Shown piece by piece: positions 35,301 to 48,419 of a DNA stretch of 64,000 nt. How positions within the stretch are numbered: the first letter of the stretch is position 1; every line of letters starts with the position of its first letter. Position numbers and translations under genes: made by a program. This stretch comes from Diploscapter coronatus (Eukaryota > Nematoda > Chromadorea > Rhabditida > Rhabditidae): the NCBI GenBank assembly GCA_964036155.1, contig OZ038423.1, positions 34,115,249 to 34,179,248 on the forward strand, written 5' to 3'. Below the pieces are notes generated by a model that did no database searches, was not told the origin of the DNA, and saw only the letters and a list, made by a program, of their open reading frames with translations.

Positions 35301-38300
35301 GCAAGGCAGAAAAACAGACGACGTATGTTTGTGGGAGGAAGTGAGACCAGATGAAATCAAATCAGAATCCACTCGAAATAACCTGACTTCGTGTTGGGTG
35401 TCTTGCCCAGTCAATTCCAGCCCTTTGCTGCTTCTGCTCGAACGATTTCGGGAAAAGGAAACGTCGACAGACTCGCACTCAGCACTGACTTCGACTGCAA
35501 CGGAGCCGGAAAGCAAAAGGCAGAAGGGAGGAAAGGATGTGGGCATAGCAAATGAAACGGATGAATAACACCACGAAACGAAAAAAGAAAGGACAATATC
35601 GATGAGGTTCAATAAAATCATACTTGACGAACATTTTTGAGAGATTCAACGAAAATCGCTGTCGATCCACAAAATTTCCAGATTTACGAACCTATTGGAC
35701 ATCCAAGAATCTCGGTAATCACAATATCAAAGCATGCGAAGTAATGTACTAAAATAAAACGCCAGATATGCCACTAACTTATTACTCTCAAGTTCATTTA
35801 ATGTCAGAAAATAAAAAAAATAAATAAATATTATAATTCACGTGTTAAATCAGGATAAATGACGTGAAATAATAGTAAATTTAGCCTAATTTAAACATTC
35901 TTTCTCAGCTGACTACATACAGAAAATGTCATTTCACGCTCCAATATCAAATTTCAAAAAGGGAGAAAAATCGAACTTTCAGAAAATTAGAACATTCACG
36001 TGCAACAATTGGGGCTCAAAATGGAGAAATGCAGAGAAACAAACTGCGTGTCGAATTCGAAGTAGGATGTCTTTGAAATTAGCCGAAACTTTCCCCTTTC
36101 CCTTAGACTTCTTGCACACGTCTAGTGACTCTTTACGTAAAATTATGGGCCCTAAAACTGGAAAGGAAGTAGGAAAAGGTCTGAAGAAATGGCAAATGTT
36201 GTTCCATTTCTTGTTTTTCTGATTTATGAATGGAGCATCGAAATTAGAGCGATGTCAATGAATAATAATCCGCTCGACAACAAGACGATAATTGGAATCC
36301 GCTCCCGGAAATAATTCTCGAGTGAAGAAGGGAAAAAGTGAATCTGGTTATAGAAAGTGGAAAATGGAGCGTAAACGAAAAGGAAGGGACCCGACAGATT
36401 GAAGGACCAAAGAAAGGAAGGAAGACAGCTGAAGAAAGAGAGGGGTACACATCCCTGGGGTAGGCAAATGTAATGAGGAATTAGACTCAGGTTCAACTGG
36501 AATTAAGAACTGATTGTGAGAGGCCGAGAAGGCCTGAACACAATTAGGCAGGACTTAAACAGTCTAGAGGCCGAACTCGAACCACCGCAAAGACGAGGCA
36601 ATCCAGTTGAAATGACTCGATGAGAAGTCCATCCTGTCATGTGAGGCAAATATGAAATGATAAAACTCCTGAAATCCCAGTCCAAAATAGATGTGTTTAT
36701 GCTGAATAAGAAAGGGAGACGGCCTGAAAAAGTCGAAAAATCGTCGCACGGCGGAGCCTACGCATCAACGCAGAAGATAGAAGATGAAAGGGAGGAAGGG
36801 GAGGAGAGGGAAAGGATATGGGAATATGAATGTTGAAGGGAAAAGGCAGGAGGCAACAGATATGCACAGATACAGGGGAGGAAAATCTCATTTCCCTTTC
36901 GAAATGAAAAATGAAAAATGCACAACAAGTTGAAGAAGTCAAGGCTCGGATGCATCGATGCAGACAGGCGAGATTCAGATTCGCTTGTGGAGCGTCAAGG
37001 AATCAAAGATGAGTGGTGAGAGACAAATTCATAGAGGGCAACGCGCTAAATTCTTAACATTGGGCTCGATCAGGCAAGCAAATAGATGTTCAGGAAGGTC
37101 GAATTTAACCGCATGTACTAATTAGATTCATTTGAATGGCGTTTATCGATGTTGAATCTTCGTCCTTTTTCGTTGTCTAGAATTCTGATCTTCTGGTCAG
37201 TAAAAGTAAAAAATGTGATAATCCTCAACATCAAGTGTGTTCGAAGTTGATTATTTTCAAAGGTTCTTTAAAAACATTTTTAAATCAGATATCGTAGTAA
37301 TGAAATAAACAAATCAAATTCCAGCTTTTTCTTGATTTGTGGAATTTTTTTTTATTTCGATCTTCGAACACCATATGATACGCATCAGAAACCAAGATAA
37401 CAAAACCGAGTTCCATAAACTGGATCGAACGACCATATAATTTACGAAAACTCCTATAGGAAAAAATAGAATGAATCAACTAATTGTGTGTGATTGCTTG
37501 CATGGATTTCTTTTGCATTTTTCTGTCAACTCAGCCTTCTTTGCTGTTATTTTCTATGCAAAGAGCCATTAAAGGCAGTCAGGATATAACAAAACAAGAG
37601 ATGCAAAGAGAAGGGCCGTTCTACTAACCCTTGGAATTCCCTTATGCTGTGCCTCTGCCACTTGCACATGGATACATTTATGTTGAGCAGTTATTCAATT
37701 AACCAAAACGAAAGAAACACGGAAACAAATTCAGCAGACGAACGGGAGAGGAAGACAGAAATAACACGCGAATCTGAGAAATGCCGGTGATGATGATCAT
37801 CAAATAGAACAAAGAAAACTGAAGTAGATGCCCTTCTGCAACAGGAATGAGACGAGTTCTATAAATGAAAATCTAAAACAGATAAGGTTCGGCAAAATTT
37901 TACCATAAATACTCAGGAAGAAGACCAAAGAAATAGAACCAAATTATTCTTCTTCGAAGACAAAGAGAGCGCTCGCAGAAAGGAATTACAATCGACTTTG
38001 CACACCAAATATAAACATTCAGACATTTATTCAGGCAGTTAGTCAGTCAAATTGAATTCGATGCAAGGTTAATTCGATTTTCAACACGCATGAAAAGGCT
38101 CAGAGACGACAAAAATGAGGGACACTATTAAAAGAACGAAGAGCAATAGGAATCTCGAATGACGGCGGATTCACGTCTTATGGAACGAGAGAAGAGTTCA
38201 GAAAGCAGCACTCCATTAATTGGGTATCATCTGCCCTGCTTTACTAATAGATTCAAATCCAGAGAAATAGAAAATCGGCATGGTTTAATGAGTTTTCTCC

Positions 38301-39346
38301 ATATTTGGACGTATAGATACGACTATATTTAAATGAAAAGAAATTGAAAATATTCGCAAATATCCGTGCGGCTCGAGCAATTGGTCAGTTTGCAAACTCG
38401 GCTCTAATATCGCGAAATCCTCCCTCTTATTGCCTTATTTAGAAGTATATTTCTCCTTTCAGATCTTCACAACTCTCATCAAACTACGACCTATACTATA
38501 CCTATAGACTTGCATATAATTGAGCCTATTATGCAATAAAAAGGCGGATGTAAAATTCCCGAAAGATTAGAAGACCGCGATAAAAATAACAATGGAAATG
38601 AGCACGTATTGCGCAAATGTTATTTTCCGAAATTCTTGGTTGAATAAATTCTGATATTTGTGACATGTAGTTTGTAATTTGTGAACTCAAAAGGAGTCGT
38701 ACTATGTCTTATTTTAAATCAAAAGTGTAAATAAATTTTTAACAATTAAAAATGATGAAAATACGGGTTTTCACACGTGCATTGCTTTGAATGAAAGGTG
38801 AAGAATTATGAAAGTTCGAAGTCTCTGAAGTCAAAGCTACGCCCGGATAAACATAATTATGATAATTCGATGCGCGGAAAGTGGAATTGGACAATAATAA
38901 ATGAAGAATGATGAAAACACATGGATAAGTTAGTTAAAATACAATTTGTGGGAATACTTGAATTAACCTGCATAGATGACACAGAATGCTTGTCTTTTCT
39001 AGGCTTCATTGTAAAATTTTGGACAATTTTTAAAAATATTTCTTTTAACATATTGAATTCTTTGCTTCTTGTCTTTACATTGTTATTCTTTAAGTTTCTA
39101 ATTCAAATAGTCTATTTTTCATTTTCTCATTTTAAGCGATCTTTTCAAGAAAAGGGATATATTGTAAGATGTCTCTCAATATTTAATGTATTTTCCTAAA
39201 ATCTCATGAATTCATATCCTCAACATTATAACTTCCATGTCACTTAGACTAGCTGACAAATTTATTAGTTTGTGAAAAATAATTTTCAATCTTATCAATG
39301 ACTTAACTTGATACACATTGAAGTTTCAGATAAATCTTTCAAAATA
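32324..39346. other. 7-kb region without a recognised gene
   Basis: Upstream of the GPCR. Read on both strands, I found no exon with a family motif. Several longer open frames (for example 35031-35621 on the minus strand) fall in purine-rich tracts (about 35140-35560, 36160-36440, 36700-36900) and look like composition artefacts. The inverted repeat pair at 34236-34472 is described separately. Could hold GPCR regulatory sequence or noncoding RNA that I cannot see. Confidence 0.5.
34236..34472. repeat. Inverted repeat pair, 27-bp arms
   Basis: The left arm (34236-34262, TGCCGTACTTATTCTAATAG onward) and the right arm (34446-34472) are complementary over 27 bases with one mismatch, separated by 183 bp. 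The flanks diverge. It may be the core of an old foldback element or a stem in an RNA. Confidence 0.7.
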
Positions 39347-39378
39347 TTACGTTGGATAGAAAGTCCTGCACCAAAAAT
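39347..39378 (+). repeat. mariner left terminal inverted repeat
   Basis: 32 bp, perfect inverted match to 40567-40598; outer end abuts a TA dinucleotide. Confidence 0.95.
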
Positions 39379-39499
39379 TTTAAAAATCTATAATTTTCTA
39401 AAAATGAGTCGAATGCCCTAATAAGTGTGAGAACCTTGTAGAATGTTCTCTAAGCTATCACCACATGGGTATATAAGAGCTCGCGCCCAGGGGTCTGGT

Positions 39500-40524
39500 G
39501 ACTTACGATTATTATAAGCGAACCCCAATTTTGAACAGTCATCTACTACGAGTGGCGCCAAAACAACAACGCAAGCAGAGTGACCTCTAACATTAACAAC
39601 ACATTCAGTGAGGGCACTGCTTCCCGTTGGACAGTCAACCGCTGGTTCTATCGCTTCGCGGCAGAAGATACGAGCCTCCAAGAAAATGAGCGCTATGAAC
39701 GACCATCCTCCATCGACAACAACGAATTGTAGAGCGCTATCAAGGCCAATCCGGAAGCTACTATATGAGAATTGGAGACGATACTCGGGTGCTCCAATGT
39801 CACCATCGTTGCCCATTTCCACGATCTCGACTATCGAGAAATTCAATTGAGATGAACCCCCATCGACTGACCAACGCCCATAAACAAGTGCGTGTTAACA
39901 TCTGTCAGTCTCTCCTCCTCCGTCCGCATCGAAAGGAATTTCTGGAAAATCTAATGATTGGAGATGAGAGCTGGATCCTTTACGACAATGATGCATGACA
40001 TGCCATCCGGCTCCCGCGCGACGCAGAGCCATCAACGCAGTCGAAACCGAACCCCACTAACACAGACATCTCCTCTCCGTTTAGTGGGACGCGAAAGGGT
40101 CGATATACTACGAGTTGCTTCCTACAAGCAGAACTGTCACAGCTACCATCTACATCGATCAGCTTCAAAATTGATCGGCGTAATTCGAGAAAAACGTCCG
40201 AGACGCTCAATTGTCCACCTACTGCATGACAACGCGCGACTACACGTCGCTTCGGGCATCCACCAAAAGACCACAAAGCTCGGCTGGCACCCGGTCAACC
40301 ACCCATCGTACTCGCCGGGCCTCGCTCCATCAGACTACCATTTGTTCCCTCCTTTGAAGCTCCACCTACGGGAGAAAAAAATCAACAAAGACGACGGCCT
40401 AAAAACAGCAGTCGACAACTTCTTAGCGTCACAGTCTCCTGAATACTGGGCGCAGGGCATCAATGATCTGCCCAATAAATGGGCGAAGGTGGTGGACATA
40501 TTTGGTGATTATATTGTTGATTAA
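39500..40524 (+). pseudogene. mariner transposase, broken
   Basis: Recognisable in pieces across shifted frames: SEGTASRWTVNRWFYRFAAE and ERYERPSSIDNNEL (helix-turn-helix region), HRLTNAHKQVRVNICQSLLL, MIGDESWILYDND (first catalytic Asp), LLHDNARLHVASG (second Asp) and HPSYSPGLAPSDYH (third, D34D spacing). Several in-frame stops (for example after IDNNEL and after YDNDA) and frame shifts interrupt it, so no full protein can be made. It ends at a TAA after DYIVD. Confidence 0.92.
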
Positions 40525-40566
40525 CTGTTATTATTAATGAAGTTACCAAAAAATTTATAAGATGTT

Positions 40567-40598
40567 ATTTTTGGTGCAGGACTTTCTATCCAACGTAA
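40567..40598 (-). repeat. mariner right terminal inverted repeat
   Basis: 32 bp, perfect inverted match to 39347-39378; outer end abuts TA. Confidence 0.95.
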
Positions 40599-41778
40599 TA
40601 CATCAAGTTTCAGCAATTATATGCAAGAAAATAAAATATAAACTCATTTAAACTTTTAGTTCTGAGCATATTATCAAATTTCTAATTATTTTTCATGTTT
40701 TTTTTCTAATCGAATCAGCATTTGATCAAGGTGCAACGTTAGACTTTGTCATTACATTTCATGTAATACGTCATCAGTATCAAATCAGAATGAATTAGCT
40801 ATCGCTGCAAAATAGGAATGTCCAAATTTCAAATCAAATGTTAAAATGATGCATCAACGAATCAATCGAATTAGCGTGTGAGAAAATTTGACCAAATTGC
40901 CGAATCTCGGCATCCCTGCAACTCAACTCCCATTAGAGTTGAAAGATGTCTTATTTCCGTTTTCTTCCACTAACGGTATAGTTCTAACAGTGATTTTCAC
41001 TCAATTACGTACGGTCTGCTAGATTTTATAAATAAAAATCTATTTGGCAAAATTCGATATTTTCAATCGTAATGCTGATTTTTCACTTATTTTATAACTG
41101 TGAAACTGAGAATTCTGCGTTGCGTTCGATTTTTTCTCTGCATAGAGTATCGAATGTTTGCGATGATAAATAATACATCGAGGTAGTTTTATGTGGTGTT
41201 ATGTTAGCACATATTGCCACGCAGCGACCTCCCAAATTCGATGATAAGCCGATTTCCTCTTGTTCTCTCGCTCTTCAAATCAATGCTCTTCAACCATCGC
41301 TTATCGCCCGAAACTGTCCTAGACAATACTCCTTCCATTCGTCTATTGTTATTTTATTCTGCAAATTTTCATGCCACATTTAAGGGTTGTTTTGATGAAA
41401 TTAATCAATTATATTCTAGTTCGCATAAATTTTATCATCTTTTAATGAGTTGCGAGATTTGCTTCAATTTATTCATTCCTGTCACTTTTCTGAACCGTTC
41501 GAAACTTATTTGACACATAATATATGAGCAGAGTGAAATGGATTTGGAAAGAATGATTTAGAGAGGAGAAAGAAATAAAGAATAAGGAAAAGGAAACAAT
41601 CATCGGCCTTCTGAAGCATTTTGAGTAGGAGGTCTGCATACTCCTGCGAGTATTCGCATAAAATGGGCATGGATACCTCTCACTCTGGTCTGACTTGATT
41701 GCACCTTCCTTCTAAAGCTAGACACTCATTCCTTCATTCAGACTTGTCCTACATCATCTAATCGCGGCCTCTGGCAGA
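40599..41778. other. Spacer upstream of the histone deacetylase gene
   Basis: AT-rich, no exon motif. A purine-rich run lies near 41540-41600. Likely contains the deacetylase promoter. Confidence 0.45.
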
Positions 41779-44700
41779 ATGTCACTTCCCTTCGGATTTG
41801 TTTATGACGAACGAATGCTGGAGCACGAATGTGGCTACGACCCAACTATGGCGGAAAGGCCTGAGCGCATGAAGCTTATCTATGAGAGACTTCTGAATGA
41901 CGGCCTTCTAGAGGATGCTATCAAAGTAAGCACGATATATCGGCTATTTAGGTGGTGTGAGGATATATCCATATGAAAATTGGACATTTTGTCGTCTTTC
42001 ATCATGCAAATATCTAGTAAAACTATCCCATACCTTCAACACATTTTTGTCCTGAAAAAACGCAAAAGGCCGGAGAATATTTTAAAATTCGAGAGAGAGC
42101 TGCATTTCGTGCTTTTACATTAATTCAAATTGATTTTAAGTGAGATTTGATCGTTTATTTTCCGAAAATGAAGTTATCAGTGAATTCTAAAAACTTGAAA
42201 TTTATAATTCTTGTTTAAATTATATTGCACTTGGTCCTTGAAGCCTTTGACAATTATGCATTTTCCCAATTACTAATTCTCAGGTTGAGGCTAGACTGGC
42301 TACAGATAAGGAATTAATACTGAATCACCCAGAAGAGCTGATTAGAGAAATCGAAAATTTGAATACGGACGAGAAATGCGAAGAGTGGTGCAAGTGGGTC
42401 ATAATCATGAGGGTTTTTAACAAAAATATTCGAAACTCAGAGATAAAGAGATCTTGTGGATGAGCCCGAAAACGGAAGAAGCCTCGAAGTTGGCTGCTGG
42501 AGGGACGATTGAAATGGTGAAGGCTTGTCTTGAGGGGAAGTAAGCCTTTCTCCGAAATTCTATTAGTCTTCTGGTAAAAATGTCATTCGTTTAACTATAT
42601 CACCTACAATATGTTTTTCTTCAAGTAGCAACACGAACATCAAGTAATTCAACGTTAGATGAGTCTTGTCTCAGAATCTCAAGTGGTTTCGCAATCGTTC
42701 GTCCTCCGGGTCATCATGCATATGGGAAAGTTCCACAGGGATATTGCGTGTTCAACAACGTAGCCATCGCTGCGAAATACGCGGTCGAGCATTTGGGACT
42801 CGAAAGAGTTTGTTGTTTCTTCGCAATACTATTCTATTCTGCCAATTGCAGGTTGCCGTTGTAGATTTTGATATTCATCCTGGAAATGGAACTTATTATT
42901 CATTGAAGGTAAAAATATCAAATTCGGAGCTTTGTTATTCTTGATTCAAGGATGATCCTCGCTTCCATTTCACTTCATTCCACATTTATTATCATGGCGC
43001 ATTTTGGCCGTTCCAGCAGGAATTCGACTATATGACTGATGGCAAGAAAAGTATTCGATCATAAAGGCAATTGGAAATTTTTAGCGAACACCTTATTCTT
43101 CCCCCTAAACGGCGCGATGAGTACCGAAGGAGACTTCGTCGCTGGATTCCACAACGTTCTCATTCCGATTTTGAAGGAGTGGAAGCCACAGGTAAAGTCT
43201 TTCTTATTCTTGAGCTTGAAAGCTAATGAAAAACTACTTTAGTTGATATTGATTTCGGCGGGTTTTGATGCTGGATATTACGATGTCATGTTGACATTGG
43301 GGCAAGGAGTCAAGGCTCACGGGTAACATGAATTAGTATAATAGTTTGGAAGAATAAGAGTTGAGATGTGAATGTTGGCGGTTTATAAACTTTCTGATTT
43401 TTTTATAACACTCACGATGAAAATATTTTATGGGTGCAATGATTTTCAGATACGGACACATGGCTCGTCTTCTTTCTGAAATCTGCCCCGGACGAACTCT
43501 GGCAGTTCTTGAAGGAGGCTATTTCAAGACAAATTATGTCGAAGCCGCTTCGATGATGGTCAGGGGGCTCAAGGTTAGACCTAAGCCAGCTTCAGAAACT
43601 TGCAAAATAATTAGGGCCTTCCATTACCACATTTGCCTGTATCGAAGAGAGTCAGTGGAGCCTTCCTGGAAACGATTTGGAACAATCTTATTCATCACTC
43701 AAAGCATTACCCTGTACTTGGAAAGACCGTAGAGAAACTGCAGGAAAGACAGGTTCGTGACGAAACGTAATAATATTGAGTTAGAGAGCACGATTTTCGA
43801 CATCGATTTTGAAAGCCTTTAAATTGAGATTTCATGCATCCATTATTCAGATAAAAATTGAACCGATATTCAAAAATTTTCATGATTGAAATTGTGTCAC
43901 TCTGATATCAAAAGCGCTAAATGAAATTTACGACTGATAATAGTTCAGAGGGCCAAAGGACTGCGACCTTTCGTTCAACCCGAACCACTGTTCCTCGATC
44001 GAGGTAATTGATTGATTTTCAAGCATGATGCAACAATCACAACTGTTTCAAGGAATGAGAAAGCTGTATGATGAGGTGAAGAAGTTGCGATGCGTCCGAA
44101 CGAGAGAATGGTTCCCTGAGTTGAGCAACGAGCAGGTCGAAATCAGCAACGCTCTCATCAATGAATACATTCGGGCATGTTTTTCTCATTTGGCTGATCA
44201 ACTTGCAAGATGGATATCATAAAGAAACCATGATTGGAAACTATTATCGTCTAATTTTACCAGAAACATTAGTTCATCATCACAATTCGAAAATCTCACG
44301 ACGATAGGCAAAATAGCATATGTAGAAATAATATCTTATCTGCGCTAGCGATGCAGGAAATTCTTTGGTCACAAAGTAGCAAAAAACGCAAATTATCAAT
44401 TTTATTTCGTATATCTTGCTACTACTAATTCAGCCAGGAATAAATACATTTGCAGAGTTACGATTGGAAAACAGAGACGAAGCCACCTACAGAAGAAGAA
44501 TTACTCAACCAATTGACTTGGGATGAGCAAGCAAAATTCGAATGCTACACGATGTCTGCGCCTACCACTATGTTCTTCGTAAATGAATTGAAAGATTTTT
44601 ACGAAGGTAAAACTCCGTCTGATATAAAAGATAGATGAAAACTGATAAACGATCGGAATAAAAATGGCAAGCTGAATGCTGAACTTGGAAAATTTTTGGA

Positions 44701-44832
44701 AGCAATTCTTAATCTTCTGATTTATAACCAATAATATCTGAATAGTTTAATATTGCAGGCAAGATAGACAACACGATGATATGCGACCGAATGCTCTACG
44801 CCGAGGCCAAATCAAAACAGAGTTCAAAATAA
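41779..44832 (+). CDS. Class II histone deacetylase (HDAC6/10-like catalytic domain)
   Basis: Zinc-dependent lysine deacetylase. Exons: 41779-41925, 42284-42393, 42441-42539, 42675-42807, 42852-42908, 42951-43041, 43085-43191, 43243-43322, 43450-43573, 43615-43752, 43949-44003, 44053-44174, 44456-44606, 44759-44832; 495 residues. The catalytic domain is about residues 5-345: FVYDERMLEHECGYD, AERPERMK, IVRPPGHHAYGK (tandem catalytic His), VVDFDIHPGNGTYYS (zinc Asp and His), LISAGFDAGYYD (third zinc ligand) and AVLEGGYF. One domain only, unlike the two of HDAC6. The second His of the usual HHGNG is Pro. Residues about 350-495 are an extension I do not recognise, with FECYTMSAPTTMFFVNELKD. Two donors are GC (43042, 44175). 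Retaining the last GC intron would end the protein at 44222. Assigning it to a C. elegans hda gene needs a tree. Confidence 0.9.
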
Positions 44833-45505
44833 TCGAAGAACTTCTTCTAAACGACATAATTTTTATGGTGCATTCTAACAATGATTTTTGGCTGGTAGAT
44901 TGTGATTCATGAATTAATTATCCGTAGAAATAAAACAAAATAAAAAAATTTGATTGTTTTAAGAATTAGCTTCTGTTCATTTTCTCATTTGATGACTAAT
45001 GACTAATCGAAGTAATTCAGATGAGGAATTGATAATGAAAATGGACTGTTTGAGAATCGAGTCTTGATAAGCAAATTACTCGGTCCACTGCCAATGCAAA
45101 ACAGTGACTGGCTCATTTAATCTTTCCCCTTTGTGAGTGGACTATTCTTTTGCCACTTGTATTTTATTATTTCACTATACAAGGCAGAACATTTACAGAT
45201 TGCATCAGTTTTTCGAGATTCTTCATTCTTTCTTATCATTCTTAGAGCTAATTAATCGCTAAATGCTTCTCTGAATTTAAAATCTGTCGGCTTATCTTAC
45301 TCGTTTTAATAGTATTAATGATTTGTTTGATTTCTTGACTGCATACCAATTTCATATCATCATTTTTAAATTTAATAGGATCGTTTATTGTCACTGTTTT
45401 AATTCATTAAAATTTAGTTTATCTTTGTGTAAGAGAGACAATTTTATGACAGTGTATTTTCATGTACAAAAATGTCAGTTCTGCATAAAAATATTCATTT
45501 AGAAA
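44833..45505. other. Spacer upstream of the carboxypeptidase
   Basis: AT-rich, no exon. AATAAAA at about 44930 fits polyadenylation of the deacetylase transcript. Confidence 0.5.
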
Positions 45506-48419
45506 ATGGAATATTCTATATTCTCGTTATTAGCATTCTTTGTGATAGCACTAGCGCAAGATCCGGGAGAAAAAGACTTGGTGCAAAACTTGCCGGGTCT
45601 CACCTTCCAACCAAATTTCAAAACTTATGCGGGCTACTTGAATGCGAGTGCAGATGGAAAGTGGAAAATGTTTTATGTGTAAGTCGGTTAAAAATTTATT
45701 TTCCAAAATCGACATCTTCGAAAATATGTACATTTTTCTTTGAAAGGATGAACTTAAAGTCATGAAACCTTTCGATGAACGTAACCGTGCAACTTTTGGT
45801 CAGTTCTCGTAATCATGACTGATAAAAACTTAATTGTCGGTTGACTCTGTCAGTTTTAAAACAATTAAAACCTTCCATTCCTATCAAACCTGAATCAAAT
45901 TTTTTTTAAAATTAATAATGATTTTTTTTCTAAATTAAGATTGCACGAGTCGAAAAATAACCCGAGCACAGATCCAGTTTTGGTTTGGATGAATGGCGGC
46001 CCGGGATGCAGTTCGCTGGCTGGTCTCCTAGAGGAGTTGGGTCCTTGGTACGTCGACTATGACGGTAAGCAAAGAATGAGATATTTGTTCATAGTCGAAG
46101 CACTAATTCAGGTCAAACGTTGTATGAAAATCCATTCTCTTGGAATTTGGTATGTTTTAATCCTTAACATTTGATGACATGATAGTTTTATAGAACGCTA
46201 GCGTTCTCGCAATTGAAAGTCCTATTGGTGTCGGATTTTCATATTCCACTGATGTCGACAGTTATTATATTGCCAATGATGACCAGACGCTAGAACAGAA
46301 TTTCCAAGTACTCACTAATTTCTTCAAAGAGTAAGCTTTCCCATCAACTTTAGCAGAAAACTGATGATTTCAGTGTCCATCCTCGTTTCGCCAATCATTC
46401 ATTCTTCCTGTCGGGTGAATCCTATGCAGGAATTTACATTCCAATGCTGTCAAAACGACTCGTCGAGCAGATCAATAATAACAACTTCCCAAATAAAAAC
46501 TTCCAGGTACATTTGACCACCAGATATACAAACTTCATCTTCGATTTCACCTTCAACAAAATTAACATTGAAATTTCATACATTTCTGTCGGGGATGAAC
46601 CAAATTTGCATGATAATTATTTTAGGGAGCAGCGATTGGAAACGGTTTTATGAATGTCCGTGGACTCCTTAACGCTCTAGCCCTTTGGTCTGCATACCAT
46701 GGAAGGATATCAATGGCGTAAATACCTTGTTTCACATTGTCTTTTTCTCTTTAATTTACGATTTCATAATTTAGGGCTTGGGATTACGTGAAAAAGACTT
46801 GTGCGAACGGAAACGATGTTGATAGTTTCGATTTTTCGGTAGAGTATTTTTCTAAAATTAAATTCACACAAAAGCAACATTTATAGCAATACACCTATTC
46901 GAGCAATAAAATCGACTACTTAGGCAATAACTCCATCTGTGGAAATATTGTTCAATCGCTCATCACTCAGAATGCCAATGGAACAGAGGGTTTCGATCAA
47001 TACAACTTTTATTATGGTGAGATTATAAAATTGACTGAATAAGTTATCTCTTTTCTGTGATTCATAAAATCATTCGTCGTTTCAAAAATTTTAGAAACAT
47101 TCGCAAGAGAAAAGTAAAATCGTAACAGCCTTTGCCAATGCTAAAAGTCCACATTTCATTGTTTAGATTGCTACGATGCATCTCTATTCCAAAGCCCTAC
47201 TCCTAAACTCCGAAGACGGCCATACTTCAATGGCACTAAGGGCTTGAACCCGAATACTGCTGTCAGGATATCAATAATTGTCTTGGATAAATTAGATTCA
47301 AAATAATTTCAGAACTTAGTCAATCGAGTTTCGAACGACAACCAATGGGGTTATTTCTGCTGGGGCGACAATGCAGCTGCACTTTGGGCCAATCGTAGAG
47401 ATGTCCAGGTATTTTAGGGCTGCAATTTTTATAATTTTAGCAAAAGATAAATTTTTTTTATGAGTTTTTCAGGATGCACTTCACATAACTCAAGATTGGA
47501 GAAAACAGAATAATGGAAAATATCAATGGCAAGACTGCAATACCGATCTGTATAACAACTACACACTAACATACGACACGACGAACCAATTCTTCAATTA
47601 CGTTTTGCAGAATGCTGCGGTATCTGAAATTTGCTTATGGTATTTTAAAATTTGTATATTTTAGACGGACTTCAGATTCTTGATCTACAATGGTAAATGC
47701 GTTATATAAAAAAAAAAATCGCGTAATTTATCAACCAAATTAGGCGATGTTGATACTGTCTGCAATTACCTTGGAGACGCTAAACATATCAATCAAGTTG
47801 CAAAGGATAATAATTTAAAGGTATCGTAATCGATTTTTCCTTCGACAAACTATAAACTCCATTATCAGGCTCAATGTCGCCAAGGAAACTGTTTTACGGA
47901 TGGTGACCGAATTCCTTGGTATTTCAGTGACAACCAGCAATTGGCTGGGTTCTACGAAACTTTCACAGGAAAAAATCAGAAGAACGCTAACACTAGAATC
48001 GACTTGTTGACAGTCAAAGGAGCTGGACATATGGTGCCGTTTGATCGTCCTGGTAAGTTTTTTTTTGCATAAATTCAAAATTATTCTCGTACGTTTATTT
48101 ACTAAATATCTTAAATTACAAAAATCAAGTTCACGTAAAATATGCTGTGATTTTAGGTCCATCAGTGCAAATGATCACGAATTTTATGTTCCCGGATAAC
48201 AAAAATAATATAGATTACACGAGAAAAGTGATTGATTCGAATCCGCCGGTATGGTTTTATTTTTGTCCTTCCAATTGAATAAAATTACAGCTTTCACCGC
48301 AGCTTCCACTTTCATCAACCCTAATCCCAACCACACAAACAGGATCATCTGGAGTAACTTCGTGTTTGTTATACATCGCGATTTGTAGCTTCTCTGTCAT
48401 GTTGAGATCTGTTTTGTAA
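45506..48419 (+). CDS. Serine carboxypeptidase (cathepsin A / S10 family)
   Basis: Removes C-terminal residues from peptides, in lysosomes or outside the cell. Sixteen exons: 45506-45678, 45940-46064, 46112-46149, 46194-46330, 46374-46506, 46626-46717, 46775-46838, 46887-47016, 47167-47261, 47313-47408, 47473-47619, 47665-47692, 47744-47820, 47869-48052, 48157-48248, 48291-48419; 579 residues, phases consistent. A signal peptide ([18 protein letters not shown]) leads. Family motifs: [11 protein letters not shown] (oxyanion), [26 protein letters not shown] (nucleophile Ser), [24 protein letters not shown] (Asp) and [15 protein letters not shown] (His). The triad is complete, so activity is expected. 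Many N-glycosylation sites. The C-terminus is a Ser/Thr-rich spacer then a hydrophobic stretch, which could be a GPI-anchor signal. The acceptor at 45939 is AAG. The pattern is that of the expanded nematode S10 family. Confidence 0.96.

Larger units (their letters stand above)
39347..40598 (+). mobile_element. mariner-family DNA transposon, inactive
   Basis: A 1252-bp element bounded by TA on both sides (39345-39346 and 40599-40600), the mariner target duplication. Its 32-bp terminal inverted repeats (39347-39378 and 40567-40598; begin TTACGTTGGATAGAAAGTCC) match perfectly. The interior encodes a broken mariner transposase on the plus strand. It sits alone in a gene-free stretch. Confidence 0.95.

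Noticed and set aside
35031..35621. 196-codon open frame on the minus strand in the gene desert
   Set aside because: No motif, composition follows a purine-rich tract, and the opposite strand is open over part of it; likely chance.
36560..36590. GGTTCGAG box suggesting a tRNA (minus strand)
   Set aside because: No A box or acceptor stem around it. I found no convincing tRNA, rRNA or CRISPR array in the window.
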